Source: Haladaptatus sp. QDMS2 (GTDB taxonomy: Archaea > Halobacteriota > Halobacteria > Halobacteriales > Halococcaceae). Taken from it: a stretch of DNA of 64,000 nucleotides. Under the pieces are notes generated by a model that was given only the letters and a program-made list of their open reading frames with translations, did not search any database and was not told where the DNA came from. Position 1 is the stretch's first letter, and the number at the start of each line of letters is the position of its first letter. A program made the position numbers and the translations under genes. The stretch is taken from positions 266,898 to 330,897 of the forward strand of contig NZ_CP119793.1 in NCBI RefSeq assembly GCF_029338295.1, read 5' to 3'. Of this stretch, positions 15,013 through 23,577 are shown piece by piece.

Positions 15013-16520
15013 TCGACCTCATCAAGGAATCTACTAATCGCTTCTAATTTCTGCTCTAAGTCGTCAGCATCAATCTCCGCGAGGTCAAGATTCACGTCGA
15101 TAGTGACGACTGCCTCACGAGCGGTTGCACCGCGGTCACCGCCGTTAGCACGAGATTCAAGCGGAATCTCAGGTTCAGGTTGGGGCTGATGCTGTACTGA
15201 ATCGTCGTCAGAAATCGCGTCTAAGTCGCCCTGTGTAGAAGTGTCCGCTTGGGGAGCCTCGGCGGACCCACCTTCAACATCTACTGGACTATCTTCGGTA
15301 GCATCCCCTTCTGGTTCGGTAGTTTCGAAGTCTTCAACTAACTCTTCGATGGAGTTCAATTTAACTCGCGTGGGGTTACTACCACTACCTTGCTTGTATT
15401 GACCGTAACCCGCAGCTTCGAGAGTTTTGAACAGCGTTGTTACACCTCGTTTCAGCCGATCCTCACCGACATCAGTAAGACCAAATCTTGCTCGATATAT
15501 TCGAAGCGCCGTATTACGGCCGATATATCCGTGTTCCTGAACTGATGCATCTTCTGCTAGCGTTTGAATTACATGACAGAATTCATCCGAGTTAATTAAC
15601 GCAGAACGGAACAACGGCATTGCTTCTTCGAGATTCGTATGATAACCTAATTCCCATCCGGACTCCGTCAATTCATACCGCTCCTCGTCAGCACTAGAAT
15701 CAGGCTGGATGAAGCCAAGACTCTCCGCATAATCGAGAGAGTGACGAACATAGTCGTTGGACAGCTCAATATCGTCATCGTCTTCAATCTCTTGTGGAGA
15801 AACTGCTCCTGCGTTTTTCATGTATACACAGAGTTGATACAGCTTCTCAGGGTCGGTTCGGGCCGGTGGTTCAGAGATAGAATCCGGTTGGATGTTAGTG
15901 GTACTCTTGACACGAGACGCTCGTGGAGTAGACCCCCTCGAATCAGTTGAGCCATCGTCCGCCGGGGAGTTCCCAGGTTCGTCGACGGTGGTTTCGCCGT
16001 CTGACTCAGGAATGTCGTTCAAACGTACTTGGTCCTTCCCGTCGATTTTGAAAAAATCTAGTTCAATAAACATCTCTACAAACCTCTGAACTGCTTTCTG
16101 AATATCTTCGTCTTCATCAGAAGCGATATCATCTGCTAACTCTTCGGCAAGTCGATTGAGGGAATACTCATGATTTTCTGCAATGAATACAGTCTCGTCA
16201 AAGACAAATGAGTTGTTGAGCAGCTCCCGTACTCTAACCCTTCCAGATGCCGCTGTCGATTCGTCATCAGAGAAGAAATCAACAATAGCGTCAGTCGGAA
16301 CGTAAGTGCCAGCTTTTACAATTTCCAACAGGCCCAGTTCACCGAAGAACTTCAGGCACGAAGATGCACTCGTTGACTCAACACCGCGAACTTGGTCATA
16401 CCGTACTGGTTCTTCGTCCTTTTGATATCTGACGATAGCTCCTCTTAACGCACGTACATGCTCACCGGGCCCTCGCGCCGGATTTGGCAGGACAGTATCT
16501 TCCATATCTCCTGTAAACAT
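15000..16520 (-). CDS. Multi-winged-helix protein, DUF5343-like
   Basis: 506 residues. It has an N-terminal winged-helix segment (about 20-75), an acidic low-complexity linker (about 175-215), a second winged-helix region (about 225-300) and a helical block FRSALINSDEFCHVIQTL (about 305-370). A disordered acidic stretch precedes a short C-terminal beta-helix tail (about 470-505, VTIDVNLDLAEIDADDLE). This layout resembles DUF5343 proteins found with defence genes. The true start may be ATG 16505 (MEDTVLP). Convergent with the HEPN-like gene and probably part of the same cargo. DNA binding is likely; function unknown. Confidence 0.55.
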   Translation of the reverse strand: MFTGDMEDTVLPNPARGPGEHVRALRGAIVRYQKDEEPVRYDQVRGVESTSASSCLKFFGELGLLEIVKAGTYVPTDAIVDFFSDDESTAASGRVRVRELLNNSFVFDETVFIAENHEYSLNRLAEELADDIASDEDEDIQKAVQRFVEMFIELDFFKIDGKDQVRLNDIPESDGETTVDEPGNSPADDGSTDSRGSTPRASRVKSTTNIQPDSISEPPARTDPEKLYQLCVYMKNAGAVSPQEIEDDDDIELSNDYVRHSLDYAESLGFIQPDSSADEERYELTESGWELGYHTNLEEAMPLFRSALINSDEFCHVIQTLAEDASVQEHGYIGRNTALRIYRARFGLTDVGEDRLKRGVTTLFKTLEAAGYGQYKQGSGSNPTRVKLNSIEELVEDFETTEPEGDATEDSPVDVEGGSAEAPQADTSTQGDLDAISDDDSVQHQPQPEPEIPLESRANGGDRGATAREAVVTIDVNLDLAEIDADDLEQKLEAISRFLDEVDYNT

Positions 16521-16593
16521 CCAATAATTAATAAATTATCAGGTGAGGCACGATGAGCTTCGCAGACGAGAAACAAGCCCTCCGATAGATGGC

Positions 16594-16624
16594 GTGTTTT
16601 TTGCGCCCCGAAGGGTGCGGCGCG
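16594..16624 (+). promoter_or_regulatory. GC-hairpin leader element, copy 8
   Basis: GTTTTTTGCGCCCCGAAGGG followed by TGCGGCGCG, with CGCC/GGCG-type arms. It lies about 45 nt before the ArdC-like gene (ATG 16668) and marks the right edge of the helicase cargo. Confidence 0.55.
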
Positions 16625-16667
16625 TTCTGAATTGACGCGGTTGCGGTGAATTCGGTTCAGTGATATT

Positions 16668-17633
16668 ATGGCTACGACCAGTGACTCGTCGGTCTCCTTC
16701 GACGAGACCGACACGCGATCCGACGAGATGAACAGCACCATTGAAGCATGGATAGACGACCTCGTTGACCACGTCGACGACGCACAGACCAGCGAGGAGT
16801 TCCAAGAGTGGCTCGATGTCCAGAGCCGCTTCCACGACTATTCCTACCGAAACACGCTCCTGATCAAGCGCCAGTGCCCCGAGGCAACCCGCGTAGCGGG
16901 CTACCGGACGTGGCAGGAGGAGTTCGACCGGCACGTCCAGGAAGGCGAGTCAGCCATCTGGATTTGGGCACCGATCATCACGAAACAGTGCCCGGAGTGC
17001 GAGAATTCGCCGAGCTACCACGAGAACACTGACTGTGACTACGACGAGACGCCGCCGGATGACTGGTCGAAAGGCCTCGTGGGATTCAAACCGGCCGCTG
17101 TCTTCGATGTCTCCCAGACCGAGGGAGAACCGCTTCCCGAACTGGAGACGGCGGCGACGGGTGACGCCAACGATCTCGTGCCAGCGCTCAAAGATGCAGC
17201 TGATGAACTCGGTGTGACGGTTCGCATCGTCGATGCCGACGACTGGGAGCATGGCGACGCGAAAGGGGTCTGTAAGTATCGGAGCCTACACGACTTCCAG
17301 CCAGTCGTCGAAGCGAGGGCTCGGTCGAACCACGCAGATCTCGCGGTCACATTGATTCACGAGTACGCCCACGCACTGCTCCACTTCGACGTCAACGACA
17401 AAACCGAACGGTCGAAACGCGAAGTCGAGGCCGAAGCCGTCGCCTACGTTGTCGGGCGATACTGTGGGCTCGATACTAGCGGCTCAGCGTTCTACCTAGC
17501 GGCGTGGCAGTCGGACGAGCCCGAGGCCGTTCGCGAGCGTCTCGGTCGGATCAGTCGGACGGCAGAAGAACTCATCGATAGTCTCGAAGACGAACTCTCT
17601 CGCACCTCACTTGCGGAACAGTCCGGCGATTAG
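16668..17633 (+). CDS. ArdC-like antirestriction protein with zinc peptidase motif
   Basis: 321 residues. The N-terminal half (about 20-140) has the ArdC-type single-strand-DNA-binding layout (SYRNTLLIKRQCPEATRVAGY, then W-rich strands), with CPEC inserted. The C-terminal half has HEYAH (about 227) and EVEAEAVAYVVG (about 248), a gluzincin-type metallopeptidase site. ArdC proteins on plasmids protect incoming DNA against host restriction. Backbone gene behind a GC-hairpin element. The last 27 bp overlap the convergent membrane-protein gene. Confidence 0.8.
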   Translation: MATTSDSSVSFDETDTRSDEMNSTIEAWIDDLVDHVDDAQTSEEFQEWLDVQSRFHDYSYRNTLLIKRQCPEATRVAGYRTWQEEFDRHVQEGESAIWIWAPIITKQCPECENSPSYHENTDCDYDETPPDDWSKGLVGFKPAAVFDVSQTEGEPLPELETAATGDANDLVPALKDAADELGVTVRIVDADDWEHGDAKGVCKYRSLHDFQPVVEARARSNHADLAVTLIHEYAHALLHFDVNDKTERSKREVEAEAVAYVVGRYCGLDTSGSAFYLAAWQSDEPEAVRERLGRISRTAEELIDSLEDELSRTSLAEQSGD

Positions 17634-17984
17634 CATCAGGCCGCCAACTCCGACCGCGAAGGTTGTTTGAACAGCAGAGAACCCTCCTCGAAGTGCCATC
17701 CGAGTATAATTCGGGTTTGAGTGGTAGAGGTCGCTCGCAATCCCAATTATGGCGTCAACTAGCGGAGCCAATACATCGAAAACAAGTGCCTTTCCGAAAT
17801 TCACCCCAGCCTGACCCAGACGGTACCCGATAGTCACCACGAGATTCACCTTCCCGGTCAGGAAATGGCGGTTTGAAGGAGTGACGTACTGTCCCTTACC
17901 GTTGGTTGGGTTAAATGGCCATTTCGCGATTTTCACGGCCTCACCGAACATCGATGCCACAAACGCGATGAGTCCCCGGAACAT
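17607..17984 (-). CDS. Small hydrophobic protein, function unknown
   Basis: 125 residues with moderately hydrophobic helices at about 1-15, 45-85 and 100-122. The last looks like a membrane segment (FAVGVGGLMLIAGLF). No motif is recognised. Convergent with the ArdC-like gene, overlapping it by 27 bp. Confidence 0.5.
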   Translation of the reverse strand: MFRGLIAFVASMFGEAVKIAKWPFNPTNGKGQYVTPSNRHFLTGKVNLVVTIGYRLGQAGVNFGKALVFDVLAPLVDAIIGIASDLYHSNPNYTRMALRGGFSAVQTTFAVGVGGLMLIAGLFRK

Positions 17985-18102
17985 CTTGTATGTGATATAG
18001 TAACTAGCGTCGCATTAAAATTCGCCCTCGTGACTAGTTTCTCTGCGGCCATCGACGGGTCCAGCATTCTGAACAAAGAAAGTGGGCTACCAGCCACGGG
18101 AA

Positions 18103-18137
18103 GTTTGTTTTGCGCCCGCAGAGGGGCGGAGGCGCAT
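18103..18137 (+). promoter_or_regulatory. GC-hairpin leader element, copy 9
   Basis: GTTTTGCGCCCGCAGAGGGG followed by CGGAGGCGC. It ends about 18 nt before ATG 18156 of the SWIM gene. Confidence 0.5.
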
Positions 18138-18155
18138 TCTGACCTCCGTCGTATC

Positions 18156-18701
18156 ATGACCGAACGTACTGACATCGTCGAGACGAAGAACGGAGACGAA
18201 ACAGACCACGAAGAGCGAGTGTATTCGCCAGACGGTGGAGTGATAGCATCGAATCCCACTCCTACAGCTTCGACACCTGCTGAAGCTGGCCAACAGCCCA
18301 CTATTGACGAGGACCCGTCTCAAGAGACACTCGAACCGCGCACTAAGCGAGCTCGAACCGAAGAGATGGACGTCTCGTTACTACAGAAGGGAGGACTCTA
18401 CGAGGTGAAATCGGAGTCAGGGAACATCTACGAGGTCGACGTTGCGAGTGAGACGTGTACGTGTCCAGATTTCTCGAAGCGGAACCCGAGCGGTGGGTGC
18501 AAGCATCTACGGCGGACCGATCTCGAAATTCGGAGTGGGAACGTCCCTCGTCCCGATGGCCGTCTCCCTGAGACAACGGATGTAGGTGAGCAACTCTCAA
18601 CAGAGATTCGGCAGTTGAACCAGGAGATCGAAGAACGAGAGGACCGGCGACAGACACTCGCTGCTACAGTAGCGGTTATCGAGGAATTCTCGAGTCAATA
18701 G
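18156..18701 (+). CDS. SWIM zinc-finger protein
   Basis: 181 residues from ATG 18156. The longer frame to 18030 runs through the hairpin element and is rejected. A disordered acidic N-terminus (about 1-75) is followed by a SWIM domain (about 85-130) with YEVDVASETCTCPDF and CKHLRR, giving the CxC...CxH zinc site. A coiled coil follows (about 145-175). SWIM domains bind DNA or proteins and often occur with helicases and transposases. Plasmid backbone gene; specific role unknown. Confidence 0.75.
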   Translation: MTERTDIVETKNGDETDHEERVYSPDGGVIASNPTPTASTPAEAGQQPTIDEDPSQETLEPRTKRARTEEMDVSLLQKGGLYEVKSESGNIYEVDVASETCTCPDFSKRNPSGGCKHLRRTDLEIRSGNVPRPDGRLPETTDVGEQLSTEIRQLNQEIEEREDRRQTLAATVAVIEEFSSQ

Positions 18702-18710
18702 ACAATAGGA

Positions 18711-18752
18711 TTAACCAACAATTCTAAGATATCGGCCGAAGATGTTGGTTAA
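18711..18752. repeat. TTAACCAACA inverted pair 1
   Basis: TTAACCAACA (18711-18720) and TGTTGGTTAA (18743-18752) form a perfect inverted pair with a 22-bp spacer, directly before the DUF6788-like gene. Further pairs with 20-22 bp spacers lie at 23107 (one mismatch), 23182 and 30403. Likely a protein-binding site. Confidence 0.65.
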
Positions 18753-18765
18753 CAGAGCCAGACCC

Positions 18766-19089
18766 ATGTCCTATTCACCACCAGACCAACCTCACGAAGT
18801 TCCAGCTGACATCGTTTCTAAGCTCGATGATCAACCTCCAGAGGTACTCCGACAAGTCGCTCGGTTCGCCGAAGAGCTCGCGGAATACCATGAGCGAGAA
18901 GCACGGCTAGCGGAAAACGAAGAGAGCAACCAGGTCGAGGAGCGGCCAGAGAACCTTCCGGACGACGTCCCCTCGAAGGCAACGATCACGGTGAAAGAGA
19001 TCAACGACAATCGGTACTACTACTGGCAGTGGCGAGATGGCGAAAAGATCCGATCGAAGTACAAAGAACCAGTTTCTTCCGACGGGTAG
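18766..19089 (+). CDS. DUF6788-like small plasmid protein
   Basis: 107 residues from ATG 18766. An ATG at 18742 lies inside the inverted repeat and is less likely. The N-terminus has a helical segment rich in Glu (about 20-60). The C-terminus (about 75-103) has ATITVKEINDNRYYYWQWRD, the small beta domain I associate with DUF6788. Located between the SWIM gene and origin 1, behind a strong inverted repeat that could be its operator. Confidence 0.6.
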   Translation: MSYSPPDQPHEVPADIVSKLDDQPPEVLRQVARFAEELAEYHEREARLAENEESNQVEERPENLPDDVPSKATITVKEINDNRYYYWQWRDGEKIRSKYKEPVSSDG

Positions 19090-19192
19090 CTGAGCGCGCA
19101 TCAGAGTGGAATTCATCCGGATACAGGTATCGCCCACCCCGAGTGTAAAACGAAACTCGAGAAGCAGACTCTAGTACTCGCGCGAGAGCCCA

Positions 19193-19355
19193 GTTTTCAC
19201 TTCGATGACGGGGGGTGTGTCTGAACACGGAGTACACATCAACCGTAGGGTGTGTACCCAAGCGGGAGTTACACATCGACGACGGGGTGTCAGACGGACG
19301 GCTTACACTTCGATGACGGGGGGTCTGGGAGCGATTATACTTCGTTGACGGTGAG
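19193..19355 (+). repeat. Origin 1 left iteron array (five ORB-like repeats)
   Basis: Repeats of the form TTACACTTCGATGACGGGGG lie at 19193-19219, 19232-19255, 19268-19291, 19302-19327 and 19334-19355. The G-tract points towards the orc1/cdc6 gene. The 19232 and 19334 copies are degenerate. Position and G-tract match haloarchaeal origin recognition boxes. Confidence 0.8.
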
Positions 19356-19463
19356 CGGGTTAAGTGACCGAATTGCAAGAATACGAGCGATAACTCACCT
19401 ATATCGGCTGGATAAACATCGACGCAGGTGAAGATTTTTAGTGTTCCGGCATACAGCAAGCAC

Positions 19464-20924
19464 ATGGTCGGGAGCGATCAGGAACGAGGGGGACAATCCA
19501 CCCGTGATGAGCGAACGCGTTCAAATCCGGACGAAGAACTACTCGAAGCAGTCCGAGAAGAGGCTGCTGGGGACACGAGTCCCAAGCAGGAAACCGAACC
19601 AACGACGGATAGTAGCCAGCGGTCAATCCGGGATATGCTCGATGTGGAGGGCGAATCATCGGTTTTCGTCAATCGGGATCTCGTCGAGCCGGACACGATC
19701 ATCGATGAGGAACGAATCGTTGGTCGCGACGAGCAGCTCGAATCCGTCGTGTCATTTCTGAAGCCAACGCTCCAGGGAAACCGGCCCCCGAATATGCTTC
19801 TTTACGGTCCCGCTGGTACGGGAAAATCGCTCATCATCGGCGCGGTCACACAGCAAATCATCGAACTCTGTCAATCCAAAGGCGAACGATTCGGCGTGGT
19901 CAATATCAACTGCCAACCGATCAATACCCTTGATCAGGCAGTCTACGAACTCGTCCAAACTGTCGCGAAGGACGTCGACGCAGCGATTGGCGTTCCCGAG
20001 ACGGGCGTGTCTACGAAACGCAAGTATCGACGGCTGTATGAACTCATCAACACGCATTACGATTCGGTCATTTTCATCCTCGACGAAATCGACCTCCTGA
20101 TTGGCCGCCGATCAAACGCGGAACCCGCCTATTCGAAACTGCTGTATCAGCTGTCGCGCGCGAGTAATACGAACGAGATCGAAGGCCGAGTCTCAGTCGC
20201 AGCGCTGACGAACGATCCGAAGTTCATGGAGAACATCGACGGTCGTGCTGAAAGTTCATTCAATCCCCGCGACGTCTACTTCCCGGACTACGATGCCAAC
20301 CAACTGCGCGAGATACTCGGCAATCGTCGCGACGCATTCCGCCAGGATGCCCTCGAAGATGACGTGATTCCGCTTGTCGCGGCATTTGCGGCGCAAAGTC
20401 ACGGTGACGCGCGGAAAGCAATCGACCTGTTCCGTGGCGCTGGCGACCTCGCCGATGAGCGCGGTGACTCGGTGGTTCGTGAAAACCACGTTCGTGAGTC
20501 CCAGGAAGAGATCGACAAAGACCGCTCGTTGAAACTCGTTGAGGGTCTCACGACCCAAAAAAAGATCTCGCTGTACTCCACCGCTGCTGTCGCCTGTTAC
20601 TCGAATCGTCCGCGGAGCTCTGTTCCAAGCCCAGTGGGGTTCAAGGTGTACCAATGGGTAACGGATCAACTCGACACCGACCAGATGACTCGAGAAACGT
20701 ACGTCAAGTATGTCAAAGAGCTCTCTACGTACGGTCTGATCTCAACGGCTCGGAAGAGTCGCGGTCGCGGTGGGGGGATGTATATGGAGTTCACGTTCAC
20801 TGGCGATCCCGACGCGATGATGCCCCGGATAATCGACGATACGCGCTTGGAAGCGATTACCGAACAGGAAGAACTCCTCCGAACCGTCGTCAACTCCCAG
20901 CTGAAGCAGTTCCACAATAAGTAA
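19464..20924 (+). CDS. orc1/cdc6: Orc1/Cdc6 replication initiator, origin 1
   Basis: 486 residues from ATG 19464; a frame from ATG 19428 is also open and adds 12 residues. An acidic N-terminal tail (about 1-65) is followed by an AAA+ module with Walker A GPAGTGKS (about 115) and Walker B FILDEIDLL (about 206), and a C-terminal winged helix (about 390-460). It recognises origin repeats and loads the MCM helicase. The gene is bracketed by one family of G-tract repeats, five to the left and three to the right, which defines a replicon origin. It differs clearly from the second Orc1/Cdc6 at 32.5 kb. Confidence 0.92.
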   Translation: MVGSDQERGGQSTRDERTRSNPDEELLEAVREEAAGDTSPKQETEPTTDSSQRSIRDMLDVEGESSVFVNRDLVEPDTIIDEERIVGRDEQLESVVSFLKPTLQGNRPPNMLLYGPAGTGKSLIIGAVTQQIIELCQSKGERFGVVNINCQPINTLDQAVYELVQTVAKDVDAAIGVPETGVSTKRKYRRLYELINTHYDSVIFILDEIDLLIGRRSNAEPAYSKLLYQLSRASNTNEIEGRVSVAALTNDPKFMENIDGRAESSFNPRDVYFPDYDANQLREILGNRRDAFRQDALEDDVIPLVAAFAAQSHGDARKAIDLFRGAGDLADERGDSVVRENHVRESQEEIDKDRSLKLVEGLTTQKKISLYSTAAVACYSNRPRSSVPSPVGFKVYQWVTDQLDTDQMTRETYVKYVKELSTYGLISTARKSRGRGGGMYMEFTFTGDPDAMMPRIIDDTRLEAITEQEELLRTVVNSQLKQFHNK

Positions 20925-20960
20925 GACTGGTATCGGTTCGATACGATGGGTACTGAGTGA

Positions 20961-20990
20961 CCCCACCCCCCGTGTTCGATGTGTAAACTC
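20961..20990 (-). repeat. Origin 1 ORB-like repeat, right side, inverted
   Basis: CCCCACCCCCCGTGTTCGAT followed by GTGTAAACTC is the reverse complement of the left-array repeat. It lies 37 bp after the orc1/cdc6 stop, so the gene is flanked by inverted repeats. Confidence 0.7.
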
Positions 20991-21074
20991 GAACATTCGC
21001 CAGGAATTCAGTGTCGTGAGGTTCGTGCGAAATCAGGGACTCAAACGATTCCCGGTGAGTGGCTGAGTGAACAC

Positions 21075-22517
21075 GTCAACTACCCACGACTGAAGTCGTG
21101 GGCTTGTCAGTGGACTCCCCTTCTACCGTCGCTTGGACGGAGGCGTGGAAATCGCCATTCAGGTTCAGCGTCCCTGACGTTAGCGCACACTGACAGGGTG
21201 CGCCTCCACTCGAAGACTTCTGCCCCGAGTGGAGTTTCTTAAGAAGTTTCCGAGCAATATTCTTGCTCGCGTTGTAGTCCGCGTTCAATTCGTACTCGCA
21301 CTTCTGACACACGAACTGGTGTTTCGACCGCCGATTCGACTCGTGCGTAAACCCACACGAAGAACACCGCTGAGACGTGTACGCCGGACTCACCTGCTCC
21401 ACGTTGATACCGAATATTTCGGCTTTGTATTCTGTGTACTGGTAGAGGCGTCGGAACGCCCATGCGTGGAATCGCTTCGCACCAGCCATCCGGTCCCGAA
21501 TACCGGTCAGGTTCTCGAAGACAATATCTGTACAGTTGTGATCGAGAGCTTCTTCGAGAATCTGGTTCGAGGCGCGGTGTAGTTCGTCTTGCATCCAGCG
21601 GTGTTCGCGGTCTTTCATCGATTGAATCGACAGGTGGGCGGACCGCGTTCCGGTCTGTTGCATCGACCCACGAGTCTTCTCAAATTCTCGGCGTCGATGA
21701 TTCATCTCATCACCGTTTCCGATGAACGCACCCGTTGAAGTCACAGCGAGCGAGCCGTCCACGTTCAGGTCAACACCAAGGACTGTTCTGTGCTTGGTAT
21801 CAAAAGAATCAGCAGTGGACTGTTCGACTGTGGTTCGGCGCATCCGTGCGTGGAGGTAGAATGACTCTGTGGGACGATCGTACTGCAACGTAGACATACG
21901 GAACTCGTAGTCTTCGTTCAGCAAGTATTCACCAAGAGGAGTTCCCTCAGCGTCGTCGGGAAGCACGTAGTCACACTCGACGCGACCGTTCACCGTTGAG
22001 AGCGAAACATGGTCGCGGTGAAACGTCGCTGAACGCTTGTCATAGACGACGCTCCACGCATCGAAGTATGGTTGGCTGGTGTTGTCGCCTTTCTTGAGGC
22101 GGGCGACACCACTTTTCGTGGCCTCGATAGCACGTCGAATCCCCTTCTGAACGAGGTTTGCAGTCAACTCCGTCTCGTTGCGAAGTCGCTCGTAGAGGGC
22201 TTTCTCGGCTTTCTGTTTCGAGGTCACGCAGTAGTCGTTCGGGTGTCTCCACGCCCACTCTGCGGTGGTGTTCGCACAGTGGAGGAACTGAGTTTTGGTT
22301 TGATGGAGGTCGTCGCACCGCTCGTTTGGTACGTCGAGTTTGACTTTGACGGTGCGAATCACCTCCATCGTTACTTCACATCTCGGACTGACTCTTTATA
22401 CTAATTCGGACTACTGTGAAGAGTCTGCTTGCTATCGCTCGTGGTTGGTGGTGTAGTTTGTCGGATTCCTCCCACGAGTTTACTCGTGGGCTTCCTCCTC
22501 GTCATCAGTGAATTGAC
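21075..22517 (-). mobile_element. IS1341-type element with TnpB, inserted in origin 1
   Basis: A TnpB-only element. A terminal hairpin CCCACGA...TCGTGGG lies at 21083-21102, overlapping the 3' end of tnpB. A similar one lies at 22471-22490. The transposon-end sequence TAGTTGAC (minus strand) is at about 21075, and TTGAC is also found near 22513. No TnpA is present. The element separates the 20961 repeat from the 22545 and 22899 repeats, so it has expanded the origin region. Exact ends are approximate. Confidence 0.7.
21076..22368 (-). CDS. tnpB: TnpB RNA-guided endonuclease, IS200/IS605 group
   Basis: 430 residues. The RuvC catalytic residues are all present: Asp200 (VLGVDLNVDG), Glu285 (DIVFENLTGI) and Asp364 (NADYNASKN). 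A zinc ribbon lies between them (Cys335, Cys338, Cys354, Cys357). The N-terminal half forms the nucleic-acid-binding wedge/REC region. TnpB proteins are guided by an RNA from the element's right end and cut DNA at empty donor sites, promoting retention of the element. The guide-RNA scaffold is expected to overlap the tnpB 3' end near 21076-21150. The C-terminal 12 residues are encoded by the terminal hairpin. Confidence 0.9.
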   Translation of the reverse strand: MEVIRTVKVKLDVPNERCDDLHQTKTQFLHCANTTAEWAWRHPNDYCVTSKQKAEKALYERLRNETELTANLVQKGIRRAIEATKSGVARLKKGDNTSQPYFDAWSVVYDKRSATFHRDHVSLSTVNGRVECDYVLPDDAEGTPLGEYLLNEDYEFRMSTLQYDRPTESFYLHARMRRTTVEQSTADSFDTKHRTVLGVDLNVDGSLAVTSTGAFIGNGDEMNHRRREFEKTRGSMQQTGTRSAHLSIQSMKDREHRWMQDELHRASNQILEEALDHNCTDIVFENLTGIRDRMAGAKRFHAWAFRRLYQYTEYKAEIFGINVEQVSPAYTSQRCSSCGFTHESNRRSKHQFVCQKCEYELNADYNASKNIARKLLKKLHSGQKSSSGGAPCQCALTSGTLNLNGDFHASVQATVEGESTDKPTTSVVGS

Positions 22518-22544
22518 ACGCGACGGTCCGTGTATGGTTTTGGG

Positions 22545-22576
22545 AACCCCCACCCCCCGTCATCGAAGTGTAACTC
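22545..22576 (-). repeat. Origin 1 ORB-like repeat, displaced by the TnpB element
   Basis: CACCCCCCGTCATCGAAGTG followed by TAACTC, preceded by AACCCC, is an inverted and very close match to the best left-array copy (19302-19327). It now lies 1.6 kb from the orc1/cdc6 stop. Confidence 0.7.
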
Positions 22577-22898
22577 ACAGGGAGTGGGAGTCCATCACGA
22601 GTGGCGGTGAAGCCCCGAATGGAGAATACAGCCATTAGAACGCCTGAAAACAGTACGGAGCAAGGTTGCCGGGAGACGCAATGAATATGCTGTAAGTCGG
22701 AGACCGTCTCCTCCTTACCTCTATTTCTATCGCTAGTACGGATATTGTTATACTGCCTAGTGTATAAAACTTTGGTAGATAATAAACAGTCGTTATGCGG
22801 ATGTGATCTTGGTGGCTCTGAGGGTTATCCTGGTGTGTGGCAGTCTTTCGGCATTTTTGTTGCGTTCTCACTCTATTACCCCCATCCCTCCTCACGGT

Positions 22899-22924
22899 GT
22901 TACACATCGATGACGGGGGGAGGG
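22899..22924 (+). repeat. Origin 1 ORB-like repeat, direct
   Basis: GTTACACATCGATGACGGGG followed by GGAGGG matches the left array in the direct orientation, giving an opposing pair with the 22545-22576 copy. Confidence 0.65.
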
Positions 22925-23106
22925 AGTAGGGGGAAACGATACCCTGATAGAACTCTTGATTCAGCCCCTCATCGAGCAAAGAGAGTTCCACTTTTGAATC
23001 AGTATCCAACGAATTTTGTGGCTCAGTATCTGCCTTGCCACAATCGGTAGTCAGGGATCGTTCTGACTGGACTGAAGTAGGAGTCACCTATGTTATCATG
23101 TCCAAA

Positions 23107-23221
23107 ATAACCAACATCCAACGTTGAAACACCGCGTTGTTGGTTAACAATACAGTCACTCTGTTTTACTCAATCAGGTTGTTAACCAACAAGAGGGAGA
23201 TTTACATTGAGTGTTGGTTAA
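23107..23221. repeat. TTAACCAACA inverted pairs 2 and 3
   Basis: Arms at 23107-23116 (one mismatch) with 23138-23147, spacer 21 bp, and at 23182-23191 with 23212-23221, spacer 20 bp. Same motif and near-identical spacing as the pairs at 18711 and 30403. Confidence 0.65.
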
Positions 23222-23240
23222 AATGACACGGCTTACTGAG

Positions 23241-23327
23241 GGTTTTCGACCCCATCATTTCCACTAATACGCTTACAGGTTTGAAGGAGTGGGTTCGACC
23301 CCACCATTTCCACTAATACGCTTACAG
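23241..23327 (+). repeat. Direct repeat of about 37 bp, two copies
   Basis: Copies at 23241-23278 and 23291-23327 share TTCGACCCCA(T/C)CATTTCC followed by ACTAATACGCTTACAG. They are separated by 12 bp. The second copy also forms a GTGGG/CCCAC hairpin. Two copies only; probably a duplication or recombination scar. Confidence 0.6.
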
Positions 23328-23577
23328 ATTAGACGAAGAAGAGTCAACCACCCACTCTCCCTCCACCTTTTCAGATACCTTCGTATCCAGACGCTCTTCA
23401 TCGTAGAATCGTTTAGCTTGAATCGAGGCGGTAGTGCGAAGCTTCCCTCCTCAAGCCTGAGCAACGCAAGATTCTCAATCTCACCCTTTTGAGTATCGAA
23501 CATCGCGGTCAGGATGGGACACGTACCGGCAGCACGAGCTCAATCGCGACATCGCGACGGTTGTCGACGCCATACAG

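Noticed and set aside
23241..23327. Possible CRISPR array or tRNA 3' end
   Set aside because: Only two repeats with a 12-bp spacer, no cas genes nearby. The GTGGG/CCCAC hairpin with a 6-base loop does not fit a T-arm, and no acceptor or anticodon stem is visible.
23273..23503. 76-residue minus-strand frame
   Set aside because: Basic, non-haloarchaeal composition, crosses the direct repeat and has no motif; could be a decayed transposase piece but cannot be supported.
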